Part shown: positions 1-8,073 of the stretch, in pieces | Position numbering within the stretch: the first letter of the stretch is position 1 | How the letters are laid out: each line of letters begins with the position of its first letter | NCBI RefSeq assembly: GCF_002884975.1 | Contig: NZ_PJKB01000001.1 | Coordinates: forward strand, 248,001-312,000 | Source of the DNA: Akkermansia muciniphila | GTDB lineage: Bacteria > Verrucomicrobiota > Verrucomicrobiia > Verrucomicrobiales > Akkermansiaceae | Direction: 5' to 3' | DNA length: 64,000 nt | The notes under the pieces: model-generated | What the model was told of the DNA's origin: nothing | The model's input: the letters and a program-made list of their open reading frames with translations, nothing else | Database searches by the model: none | Position numbers and translations under genes: made by a program

Positions 1-24
1 GTTCAAATCACCTCCCTGCTACCA
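1..24 (+). tRNA. 3' end of a tRNA (partial)
   Basis: The first 24 bases read as the end of a tRNA: last base of the 5' T-stem strand, a 7-nt T-loop TTCAAAT, the 3' T-stem strand CACCT, the acceptor strand CCCTGCT, discriminator A and an encoded CCA. The anticodon lies outside the window, so the amino acid cannot be given. Confidence 0.8.
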
Positions 25-30
25 TCTTTA

Positions 31-76
31 AAGCCCCTTAAATCCAACGATTTAAGGGGCTTGTTTGTTTTTTTTG
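31..76 (+). terminator. Rho-independent terminator after the tRNA
   Basis: A perfect 14-bp stem (31-44 with 49-62) with the 4-nt loop CAAC is followed by a T-rich tail with a run of Ts at 69-76. It directly follows the tRNA end and would terminate that transcript. Confidence 0.9.
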
Positions 77-174
77 AAATATATTTTACATCTTTTGAGA
101 AAAGATATGAAACCGTATAAAAATTTGGTGAATGGGGACAATAAACTTGATTGTTAGGGAATAATTTGTAGAGA

Positions 175-1287
175 ATGCCTACAGATATGGACCTCATTGA
201 CACGCTCAACACTTTATCTTCACGTATTCCCAAATTGTTGGAATCAATCCAGACGGAAGAAGCGACTAAGAATGCCCTTGTCATGCCGTTTATTCAGGCA
301 TTGGGTTATAATGTTTTCGATCCTTTTGAAGTAGTTCCCGAGTTTACTGCTGATGTGGGTACAAAAAAGAATGAAAAGGTAGATTATGTGATTGTACGCG
401 ATGAGAAACCTTGTGTTTTGATAGAGTGCAAGTCGGCGGGTACATCTCTGAATATTAATCATGCTTCTCAGCTTTTCCGTTATTTTGGAGTGACGGATGC
501 ACGGTTCGCTATTCTAACGAATGGAATTCAGTATAAATTTTTCACGGATATTGAAGCGCCAAATAAAATGGATGAACGTCCTTTTTTTGAGTTCTCTATG
601 CTTCAGCTTGACCAGAAGAGTGTTAACGAAGTTAAGAAATTTGCCAAAAAATTGTATGATGAGGACAATATTTTAAGCAATGCTTCCGAATTGAAGTATA
701 AAAAACAGATACGTAATTGTTTTTCTCAAGAATTGGATAATCCTTCGGAAGAATTTGTGCGATTGTTTGCCAAACGTGTTTATTCAGGAGTACTGACAAC
801 TGAGAGAAAAGATCAGTTTACACAGCTGGTTGGACAGGCTTTTAGGGAATGGGTTAACACTCTTCTTAATGAACGTTTACAAAATGCTTTGGATTCCACA
901 TCCAGTATGTCGCTGCAAGATAAAGGAACTTTGTTGACTTCTTCTCCAGATACTACGCCTCAAGAAGAAGAGCAAATCACTAGGGATAACGGAGTTGTCA
1001 CAACAGAAGATGAATTGGAAGGGTTTAGAATCGTGCGTGCCATTCTGGCCCAGATTATTGATCCTGCCCGAATTTATTTACGAGATACAAAAAGCTATTG
1101 TGGTGTTTTGCTGGATGATAATAATCGTAAGCCCCTTTGCCGTTTTTTATTTACCCCTCATCAACTTACTTTGATATTGCTGGATAAGGAGCGCCATGAA
1201 GAGAGGATTAAGCTGGAATCTCTAGTTGACTTGTATAAGCATGCAGAGCAGTTGCTCTCTCATGCTAAACTATATCTGGAAAACTGA
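175..1287 (+). CDS. Solitary HsdR_N-type (PD-(D/E)XK-like) protein
   Basis: 370 residues. Residues 1-160 resemble the N-terminal nuclease-fold domain of type I restriction R subunits: VDYVIV carries the metal-binding Asp and LIECKSAG supplies the E-x-K pair, followed by a conserved GIQYKFFTD segment. The helicase part of HsdR is absent, and no hsdM or hsdS lies nearby, so it is not a classical restriction enzyme. Such stand-alone proteins are common and their role is poorly known; nucleic-acid cleavage or binding is inferred. The C-terminal half (about 165-370) is not recognised. Base composition is clearly more AT-rich than that of the following genes, and it sits just after a tRNA, which suggests acquisition. 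ATG 187 is an alternative start 12 nt inside. Confidence 0.75.
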   Translation: MPTDMDLIDTLNTLSSRIPKLLESIQTEEATKNALVMPFIQALGYNVFDPFEVVPEFTADVGTKKNEKVDYVIVRDEKPCVLIECKSAGTSLNINHASQLFRYFGVTDARFAILTNGIQYKFFTDIEAPNKMDERPFFEFSMLQLDQKSVNEVKKFAKKLYDEDNILSNASELKYKKQIRNCFSQELDNPSEEFVRLFAKRVYSGVLTTERKDQFTQLVGQAFREWVNTLLNERLQNALDSTSSMSLQDKGTLLTSSPDTTPQEEEQITRDNGVVTTEDELEGFRIVRAILAQIIDPARIYLRDTKSYCGVLLDDNNRKPLCRFLFTPHQLTLILLDKERHEERIKLESLVDLYKHAEQLLSHAKLYLEN

Positions 1288-1357
1288 TACGTCGTGCTTT
1301 TATAATTGTACAGCTAGACGTCGGCGAAACTTGGACGGAGTAGAGAAAGAGGTAAAA

Positions 1358-1609
1358 TTAGCCGCCTTGGACCATCAGGAAGTTTTCATTCATGAAGGTG
1401 CTGAAGTCGTAGCAGAGGCTGCTGCCGGGAAAGATGTGCATTTCCGGGGTGCTTGCTGTCGTACTGCAGTCAAAGTGGGCCTACAGGATACCGATAAGCA
1501 GGTAGCCTGCTAGATTGATGGCCAAGGGTTCACCGGGAAATCTTCCATGATGGATTCATTCAGGCGATAGGAGAGGAGTGGCCCAGCGGAAGACCAGGAG
1601 AAGGGTTTT
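1358..1609 (-). pseudogene. Decayed gene remnant, unidentified
   Basis: Read on the minus strand, one frame stays protein-like for about 84 codons, interrupted by an in-frame TGA (about 1557) and TAG (about 1480). It contains stretches such as GEPLAINLAGYLLIGIL and MNENFLMVQGG. There is no good start and no intact ORF on either strand here, so I read it as the tail of an inactivated gene of unknown function. The rest of 1288-1729 holds nothing else I recognise. Confidence 0.3.
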
Positions 1610-1639
1610 TCAGAAAGACAGATGGTAAATGAGAAACGA

Positions 1640-1672
1640 AGGATATAAAAGCTTCCCGTTATTTCAGGGAAG
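1640..1672 (-). terminator. Possible terminator downstream of argA
   Basis: On the minus strand a 6-bp CTTCCC/GGGAAG stem with a 9-nt loop is followed by CTTTTAT. It lies 58 nt beyond the argA stop. The stem is short and the U tract weak, so this is tentative. Confidence 0.35.
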
Positions 1673-1729
1673 TACGGCCCCAAAACGTATGAAGACTGAA
1701 TAATTGGTTTGTCCGGTTGTGCCAGCTGT

Positions 1730-2833
1730 TTATTGATTCAGCCTCAACCCGAAGACTCCGGATTTGCGGCCGCTGAGTTCCAGGGCGCGCAGGCGTTCCG
1801 GAGGGAGGCAGTCGCGGGAGAATTCAGCATAGTGCATGCGGTCCCGGAAGTAGTGGACGGCGCTCTGGGAGAGGGCAAAGATGAATTCCATGCCCATTTC
1901 CTCCGCTTTTTTTCTGGCGAATTCGCATAGCGTCCGACCATAGCCGCGGCCTTCATGGCGGTGTTTGATGTACAGGCAGCCCAGTTCCGCGCTGCGGTGC
2001 TTCGGGTAGGGATAGACGGCCACACAGCCCACGATGCTGTCGTCCAGAGTCAGCACGTAGTAGTCATCCATTCTGGCGGCGATGTCCTCATAGTTCCGGT
2101 TCACCAGCTTGGAGTCCACCACGGAGCGGGCGATCATGGAGAGGAGTTCCGGAATGTCCTCTTCCTTCAAGGGGCGTATTTCCCGGTAGGAGTCCGTATG
2201 GACCATGGTGCCCACGCCTTCTTCAGAGAAGAGTTCCTCCACCAGAACGCCGCGTATTTTTCCGTCCAGCAGGTGCACGCGGGGGATTCCGGCGCGACAG
2301 GCTTCCGCCGCCTGGTCCAGCAGTTCCCGGTGGGTTACTTCTCCTTCCATTCCCGCTACTTCCGATTCCAGAATGGCGGCAATCGGATGGCCGTCACGGG
2401 AGGGAACCTTGTGGTCGTTGAGCAGGGCGATGTATTTGGACGCCCCCAGGCTGAATGCCATACGGACGGATTCCGGATCAAAGGAGCCGGAACGGCCGGA
2501 GGCCACCACGGGGATTTGATGCCTCCCCAGAATTTCCCGGACTCTTTCCTGGACAAGCTGGCCGCCTTTCAACGGCGCTTCCACCAGGGCGGAACGCATT
2601 TCACAGACGCGCGTATGTTCGTATAGGGCGGAGGCGTCCGTTCCTTCTACAATGAGCACGGGCCTGACGCCTATTTCCTGAAGAACGTCCAGGTCCAGCA
2701 GCGCGTCCACCAGTTCCTCGGAATTCACCAGAGGGCGTTCCACATGCACGGCAAAGATTTTATCCCGGAAGTACGGGACATACTCCAGCACGGAACGGAC
2801 GTTGGTGGATTTGTTGGGCGGGCGTGTGGTCAA
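1730..2833 (-). CDS. argA: N-acetylglutamate synthase-like (amino-acid N-acetyltransferase)
   Basis: 367 residues in two parts: an amino-acid-kinase-like domain (about 15-220) and a GNAT domain (about 225-367) with the acetyl-CoA loop HEGRGYGRTL and a YFRDRMHY segment. This is the ArgA/NAGS layout, which transfers acetyl from acetyl-CoA to glutamate, the first committed step of arginine synthesis in the cytoplasm. The kinase-like part lacks the usual glycine-rich phosphate loop, as expected for ArgA, where it serves arginine feedback. The protein is shorter than E. coli ArgA (about 443 residues), mainly through a compact kinase domain. It lies 75 nt downstream of secA on the same strand and may share its transcript. 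Confidence 0.8.
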   Translation of the reverse strand: MTTRPPNKSTNVRSVLEYVPYFRDKIFAVHVERPLVNSEELVDALLDLDVLQEIGVRPVLIVEGTDASALYEHTRVCEMRSALVEAPLKGGQLVQERVREILGRHQIPVVASGRSGSFDPESVRMAFSLGASKYIALLNDHKVPSRDGHPIAAILESEVAGMEGEVTHRELLDQAAEACRAGIPRVHLLDGKIRGVLVEELFSEEGVGTMVHTDSYREIRPLKEEDIPELLSMIARSVVDSKLVNRNYEDIAARMDDYYVLTLDDSIVGCVAVYPYPKHRSAELGCLYIKHRHEGRGYGRTLCEFARKKAEEMGMEFIFALSQSAVHYFRDRMHYAEFSRDCLPPERLRALELSGRKSGVFGLRLNQ

Positions 2834-2908
2834 GGGCGGACCGGAAGCTTGAAGACGGAGAAAACGGGAAAGCCCGTTTCCTCCGTCCGGAAGTGGCAGG
2901 TGGTGTTT

Positions 2909-5900
2909 TTAGTACGTGCGGGTCTCGGAGGAATCCCGGTTGTCCATGGTTTCCGCGAAGTCCTGGGAATCAAGAGTGACGGCAATTTCCTCGTCATCAC
3001 CCGCGGCAGGCGTTTCTGCCGGAGCTTCGGAGATTTCCTCCTTGCGGAGAATGACGCTGACTTTGCGCTTGGGCATGACCAGTTTGGGTTCCGCCGTGGC
3101 GGGCTGGTAGCCTTCACCGATGGTTGTGGCGTCAGAGATGACGGCCGGGGCCTGTTCCGGTTCCGGCTGTTGTGCGGACTGGTGTTCCCGTGCACGGGAG
3201 ACTTGTTCCCGCAGGGCGGAAAGCAGGTCGGTAGGCATGCCGTCAAAGCCGATTTCCGGCAGGTTGGCGCCGTCTTCCTGATTTTCATCGGAAGAGTCAA
3301 ACTGGGGCAGGCTGGCCAGGAAGTCTTCAAAGGCATCCAGGTTGGTGGTGCTCTTGAAGAGGTTGCCGATGGCTTCCCCCTTGATGCTTTCCATCAGGGT
3401 AACGAACAGGTCGTAGGCTTCAGACTTGTATTCCACCAGCGGGTCCTTCTGGCCCTGGGCGCGGAGGCGCACGCCTTCCCGCAGGGAGTCCATGTTGTAC
3501 AGGTGTTCCTGCCACATTTTGTCAATGGCTCCCAGGATGATCTGGCGTTCCATGTGGTCCAGGTATTCCGGACGTTCGCGGGAGGCCTTGTCTTCATAAG
3601 TGGCCTTGACCTTGTCAATGAGGAAGGCAATGGTGTCATCCATCTGGCGTTCTTCCAGCTTGGCGGCGTCCGCCGTCAGTCCCAGCGGGAAGGAGGAGTT
3701 CATCCAGGAGAGCAGTTCGTCCGGATGGGTGAGGCCTTCCGAGTCCGGATCCAGGAATTCATGGGCGCGGGTGGCGATCACTTCTTCCAGGATGTCGTAA
3801 ATCATTTCGCGCGGGTTTTCCGTGGAGAGCACTTCATTACGGTAGCCGTAAACGATTTCACGCTGCTTGTTCATCACGTCGTCATAGTCCAGCACGTGCT
3901 TGCGCCACATGTAGTTGCGCTGTTCCACGCGTTTCTGGGCGGATTCCACGGATTTGTTCAGGAAGCTGTGTTCCAGGGCTTCGCCGTCGGCCACGCCCAG
4001 GCGTTCCATCATCTTGGTCATGCGCTCCGCCGCGCCGAAGTTGCGCATCAGGTCATCTTCAAAGGAGATGAAGAACTGGGAGGCGCCGGGGTCCCCCTGG
4101 CGGGAGCAGCGGCCACGGAGCTGGCGGTCAATGCGGCGGGATTCATGGCGTTCCGTACCCAGCACGAAGAGGCCGCCGAGGTCGGCTACGCCTTCGCCCA
4201 GCTTAATGTCCGTACCGCGGCCCGCCATGTTGGTGGAGACGGTAACGGCTCCGCGCTTGCCGGCCAGGGATACGATTTCCGCTTCGCGCTGGTGGTTTTT
4301 GGCGTTCAGCACTTCATGGGGGATTTTCGCCCTCTTGAGCATGCGGGAAAGCGTTTCGGAGGCATCCACGCTGGCCGTGCCGATCAGAATGGGCTGGCCC
4401 TTGCCGTGGAGTTCCTGAATCTTGTTGATCACCGCATTGAATTTTTCACGGCGGGATTTGAAGATAAGGTCGTTCTGGTCCTTGCGGATGCAGGGGCGGT
4501 TGGTCGGGATGGGCAGAACGTCCAGCTTGTAAATGTCATGGAATTCCGCTGCTTCCGTTTCAGCCGTACCGGTCATGCCCGCCAGCTTCTTGTACAGGCG
4601 GAAGTAGTTCTGGATGGTGATAGTGGCGTAGGTCTGGTTTTCACGTTCCACTTCCACGCCTTCCTTGGCTTCCACGGCCTGGTGCAAGCCGTCGCTCCAG
4701 CGGCGTCCCGGCATTTCACGGCCCGTGTTCTGGTCAATGATGATGACCTTGTCTTCCTTGACGACGTATTCCACGTCTTTTTCGTAAATGCAGTAGGCCT
4801 TCAGGAGTTGGGAGGTGGTGTGCAGGCGTGCGCCCGTCTCGTCAAGCTGCTTGGTCAGTTCATTCTTGCGGCGCAGCTTGTCCTTTTCCGTCATGCGGGG
4901 GTCTTCATCCATTTCCGCAAAGGCGGTTCCCAGGTCCGGCAGCACGAAGTCCTCCGGGTGGCCGGGGGAGATGACTTCACGGCCTTTTTCCATCAGGTCG
5001 GCGTCATGGGTTTTTTCATCCACGGTGAAGAACATTTCCTCCTTCAGCTTGTAGAGCTCTTTCTTGCGCGTATCCTGGTAAAGGGTCAGTTCATATTTTT
5101 CCACGATGCGGCGCAGTTCGGGATCCTGCATGGCGCGCAGGAAGGCACGGTGGCGGGGCTGCCCCATCTTTACCTTGAAGAGGCAGCGGCCCACTTCCTC
5201 GGTACGGCCTTTTTCCTGGGCTTCCAGAGCCTGGGCCATCAGTTCGTTGCAGAGGTCCGTCTGGGCCTTCACCACGCGTTCAATGGCGGGGCGCAGGGTG
5301 TCGTACTGCTGTTCCCGGGTGACGACCGCCGGGCCGGAAATAATGAGGGGCGTACGGGCCTCGTCAATAAGGATGGAGTCCACTTCGTCCACAATGGAGA
5401 AGTAATGGCCGCGCTGCACCTGTTCCGTTTTGGAGGTGGCCATGCCGTTGTCGCGCAGGTAGTCGAAGCCGAATTCGGCGTTCGTGCCGTACGTGATGTC
5501 GCAGGCGTACTGCTCCCGGCGCAGCTGGGAGGGCATCATGCTCTGGATGCAGCCCACGGTCAGTCCCAGGAACTGGAAGAGCATGCCCATCCATTCGGAG
5601 TCGCGGCGCGCCAGGTAGTCGTTCACGGTGACCACGTGCACGCCCATGCCCGTCAGGGCGTTCAGGTACACGGGCAGGGTGGCGACGAGCGTCTTGCCTT
5701 CCCCCGTGGCCATTTCCGCGATGTAGCCGCGGTGCAGGGCGATGCCGCCCAGCAGCTGCACGTCAAAGTGGATCATGTCCCATACCTGCTTTTGTCCGCA
5801 GATGTCGCGTTCTTCTCCGCAGAACAGGCGCGCGCCGTGTTTGACGGCGGCAAAGGCTTCCGGCAGGATCTGGTTCAGGTAGCGTTCGCGCAGCTTGTCA

Positions 5901-6262
5901 AACTGGGGCGTGATGTTGTTCCAGGCGGCCTTCCCCTCTTCAATGGAGGCGGGAGTGGCTTCCACGGCGGGAAGGGCGGCGAACTCGTCTTTCAGGGATT
6001 CAAAGCGGGCGTTCAGCTTGGCGGCGATGGCTTCCAGCTCTTCCTGCGGCGCAGCTTCCACAATGCGCACGGGCGGAAGTTCCATGGGGAGGAAGCGGTG
6101 CAGGTAGCCTTGCCATTCACGGGTTTTTTCAAGCAGGAAGTCCTGCCCCTTGCCGTTCCATGATTCTTCAATGGAAACGATCTGTTCTACAATGGGGCGC
6201 AGGCGGCGCACTTCACGCTGGTTTTTGGTACCGACAATCTTGGTTAGAATCCACTTAATCAT
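2909..6262 (-). CDS. secA: Preprotein translocase ATPase SecA
   Basis: 1117 residues, longer than the 901 of E. coli. SecA drives unfolded preproteins through SecYEG by ATP hydrolysis at the inner face of the cytoplasmic membrane. Visible are Walker A ATGEGKT (185-191), VNDYLARRDSEWMG just after it, the DEAD-type box with IVDEVDSILIDEARTPLIISG, the motif GRRWSDGLHQAVEAKEG, and the second RecA fold with NMAGRGTDIKLGEGV and RQLRGRCSRQGDPG. Extra length comes from an N-terminal extension, an insertion around residues 320-480 rich in charged helices, and a low-complexity acidic tail. The tail ends without the CxCx8CH zinc site used by many SecAs for SecB binding, consistent with a SecB-independent enzyme. 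Confidence 0.97.
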   Translation of the reverse strand: MIKWILTKIVGTKNQREVRRLRPIVEQIVSIEESWNGKGQDFLLEKTREWQGYLHRFLPMELPPVRIVEAAPQEELEAIAAKLNARFESLKDEFAALPAVEATPASIEEGKAAWNNITPQFDKLRERYLNQILPEAFAAVKHGARLFCGEERDICGQKQVWDMIHFDVQLLGGIALHRGYIAEMATGEGKTLVATLPVYLNALTGMGVHVVTVNDYLARRDSEWMGMLFQFLGLTVGCIQSMMPSQLRREQYACDITYGTNAEFGFDYLRDNGMATSKTEQVQRGHYFSIVDEVDSILIDEARTPLIISGPAVVTREQQYDTLRPAIERVVKAQTDLCNELMAQALEAQEKGRTEEVGRCLFKVKMGQPRHRAFLRAMQDPELRRIVEKYELTLYQDTRKKELYKLKEEMFFTVDEKTHDADLMEKGREVISPGHPEDFVLPDLGTAFAEMDEDPRMTEKDKLRRKNELTKQLDETGARLHTTSQLLKAYCIYEKDVEYVVKEDKVIIIDQNTGREMPGRRWSDGLHQAVEAKEGVEVERENQTYATITIQNYFRLYKKLAGMTGTAETEAAEFHDIYKLDVLPIPTNRPCIRKDQNDLIFKSRREKFNAVINKIQELHGKGQPILIGTASVDASETLSRMLKRAKIPHEVLNAKNHQREAEIVSLAGKRGAVTVSTNMAGRGTDIKLGEGVADLGGLFVLGTERHESRRIDRQLRGRCSRQGDPGASQFFISFEDDLMRNFGAAERMTKMMERLGVADGEALEHSFLNKSVESAQKRVEQRNYMWRKHVLDYDDVMNKQREIVYGYRNEVLSTENPREMIYDILEEVIATRAHEFLDPDSEGLTHPDELLSWMNSSFPLGLTADAAKLEERQMDDTIAFLIDKVKATYEDKASRERPEYLDHMERQIILGAIDKMWQEHLYNMDSLREGVRLRAQGQKDPLVEYKSEAYDLFVTLMESIKGEAIGNLFKSTTNLDAFEDFLASLPQFDSSDENQEDGANLPEIGFDGMPTDLLSALREQVSRAREHQSAQQPEPEQAPAVISDATTIGEGYQPATAEPKLVMPKRKVSVILRKEEISEAPAETPAAGDDEEIAVTLDSQDFAETMDNRDSSETRTY

Positions 6263-6477
6263 CTTTGTCTTGTTGAAAATTGACGAGAGATAGAGGCGCT
6301 TTCAGCGATCTAAGAATCGAAAAATACTAGCGGCTTCCTGTAGAAATGCAAGCACGGGCCGCCATTTGACTTCATGATGACGTAATAGATTGGGTTTGGG
6401 CGGCATCGTTCTTTCTTTCTTCCGTTTTTCCTTGAACCTTCATTTATCCTGGAGGAATGTGTAGGAGAAAGGAGAGA

Positions 6478-6858
6478 ATGACGATGCATGGAGTATTCCA
6501 TTCCGCCGCGCTTGTTCTTTTTCTGCCGGTCATCTGCATCATGGCCGGATGCCAGGAAAACGGCGCCGTAAAACAGCAGGATGTGAACTTGCTGTCGGAA
6601 GGAATTGACGAGGACGGCAACCTTTTCATGCATTTTGAACTGGATTCCCGTTACCAGGGGGACCTGTATGCGGAAGTTTCCGTACAGGGGGATGAAATAA
6701 GCATCGCCCTGTACACGCATTCCACCCCCGGAGCTTCCAGAAAGATACCTTATGCGGACGGGTACAGGCTTGTTGTCCCATGGCCTGAGGGGACGGATTC
6801 CGTGGACGTCAGTCTGTGCGGCATGAAATTGGGAGGGTGGGAGAAAAAGAGGGAGTAG
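6478..6858 (+). CDS. Small lipoprotein, unknown function
   Basis: 126 residues from ATG 6478. This start is preferred over ATG 6457 because a purine-rich AGGAGAAAGGAG lies just upstream of 6478, whereas the GGAGG before 6457 is too close. The N-terminus is a lipoprotein signal: hydrophobic segment then lipobox MAGC. The mature part is small, with alternating strands and a conserved-looking YADGYRLVVPWPEG. It is transcribed divergently from secA across a 215-nt gap. No family recognised; membrane anchoring by lipidation is the only supported statement. Confidence 0.65.
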   Translation: MTMHGVFHSAALVLFLPVICIMAGCQENGAVKQQDVNLLSEGIDEDGNLFMHFELDSRYQGDLYAEVSVQGDEISIALYTHSTPGASRKIPYADGYRLVVPWPEGTDSVDVSLCGMKLGGWEKKRE

Positions 6859-6949
6859 CGGTGGCTGTTTTCCTTCAAGGCCCGGGTTGTTATCTGAATG
6901 TTAACAGAAGCTTCTGTTTCTCCGTGTTTTCCTGTGGTAGGAATGGGGA

Positions 6950-7936
6950 ATGAAGCCTTTCCTGTGGATGACGTGCGCCGTGCTGGCCGCTTGCGCCATC
7001 GGCTTTTCAACATACCGCATGCTGGTGATAGGCGTATCTGAAAGGATTCCGGCTACGCGCCTGGTGATTGAAGCCGACGCTTCCTGTTTATCAACCACGG
7101 GCATGGTGCCGTTGGAAGACCCCTTCATTTTTAATACGGCCCACAGTCCGGCCTTTGAGCTGAGGGAGGGGAAAAGCCGTCTCACGCTGGCAGAATGTAT
7201 CCTGGAAGCACGGCAGAAGAACGTTTTGGACGGGGTTCTGGACAGGATAGATCCCCAGCGGTCCCTGCGCCTTTACGTAATTTGCCGCGTTTCGGGTGAG
7301 ATCAAGGAGGCATGGCTGGATGATGAGGGTAACGGGGAAGACACAGCCCTCCTGAGGAGGGCCGTTGCCGTTCTGGGGTGTTATTGGCTGCTGCGCAACT
7401 TTTGTGATGATGAAGAGCTGTTTTTCAGATGGATGCGGCTTTCTCTGAAAAGCAGGAAGGCGGAGGTGCTGGATGCTTCCGTGGAGTACCTGTTTCCCTG
7501 GCTCAAGCCGGATAGGGAACAGTATGTTCATGGACGGTGGATTTCAGACATTGAATCAGTAACCTATGACTGCCTCCCTCCGGGGAGTAATGCAGGAGCT
7601 GCTGTTTCGTGGCCCTGCCTGTTTACGGTGAGCAGCCGGAAAAATGGTTCTTCCGGCCTGTTGGAGATTCGGTGCCCGGCGTTGAAAGGGGCACTGCTTA
7701 CCCTGGAGATACCACTGGATAACCGTACTCTTCATCCCCGTGAGCTGTTGCCTTTCCGGATTTGGGAAGATGGTCACGGATGGCCTTATCCATGGAATGT
7801 CCGGCCCGTGGGAGTGCCGCCCGTATGGGTGCCGCCCATGAAGATTCCTGAAGATGCGCCTTCATCGTCCCTTCCCTCCATCCCCGGAGATTTTCGTTCC
7901 TGTCCGGAGGAAGACATGCTGCCGGAATTGGAATGA
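6950..7936 (+). CDS. N-terminally anchored hypothetical protein
   Basis: 328 residues. The first 25 form a hydrophobic helix (signal anchor or uncleaved signal peptide), so the rest should lie outside the cytoplasm. The middle is helical with paired aromatic residues (CYWLLRNF, FFRWMRL); the C-terminal 70 residues are Pro-rich with repeated VPPVWVPPM-like stretches. A GGAATGGGG purine stretch precedes the ATG. It follows the lipoprotein gene by 91 nt on the same strand. No family recognised. Confidence 0.65.
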   Translation: MKPFLWMTCAVLAACAIGFSTYRMLVIGVSERIPATRLVIEADASCLSTTGMVPLEDPFIFNTAHSPAFELREGKSRLTLAECILEARQKNVLDGVLDRIDPQRSLRLYVICRVSGEIKEAWLDDEGNGEDTALLRRAVAVLGCYWLLRNFCDDEELFFRWMRLSLKSRKAEVLDASVEYLFPWLKPDREQYVHGRWISDIESVTYDCLPPGSNAGAAVSWPCLFTVSSRKNGSSGLLEIRCPALKGALLTLEIPLDNRTLHPRELLPFRIWEDGHGWPYPWNVRPVGVPPVWVPPMKIPEDAPSSSLPSIPGDFRSCPEEDMLPELE

Positions 7937-8038
7937 TGGCCATGAAACGGGAAATGGCAGTGTAAGCAGCCGGTTACGGCATGAGCGGAAGGGAGGCGCC
8001 GGGGCAGAGGTGGGCATCATTCATGACAGGCGCATCTC

Positions 8039-8067
8039 TTGGAATGATTCCAAATTGATGGTATACT
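8039..8067 (+). promoter_or_regulatory. Promoter of uvrA, predicting a leaderless mRNA
   Basis: TTGGAA at 8039-8044 and TATACT at 8062-8067 are spaced by exactly 17 nt. A start 7 nt after the -10 box falls on the A of the uvrA ATG at 8074. No Shine-Dalgarno sequence is present. Confidence 0.55.
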
Positions 8068-8073
8068 TATTCC

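Noticed and set aside
1226-1513. 95-codon plus-strand ORF
   Set aside because: Begins inside the HsdR_N gene in another frame; its protein-like signal comes from the decayed minus-strand frame opposite it.
2744-6163. 1139-codon open frame on the plus strand
   Set aside because: It lies antisense to secA; its translation is low-complexity (Gly/Val/Phe/His-rich), as expected for the mirror of a high-GC gene.
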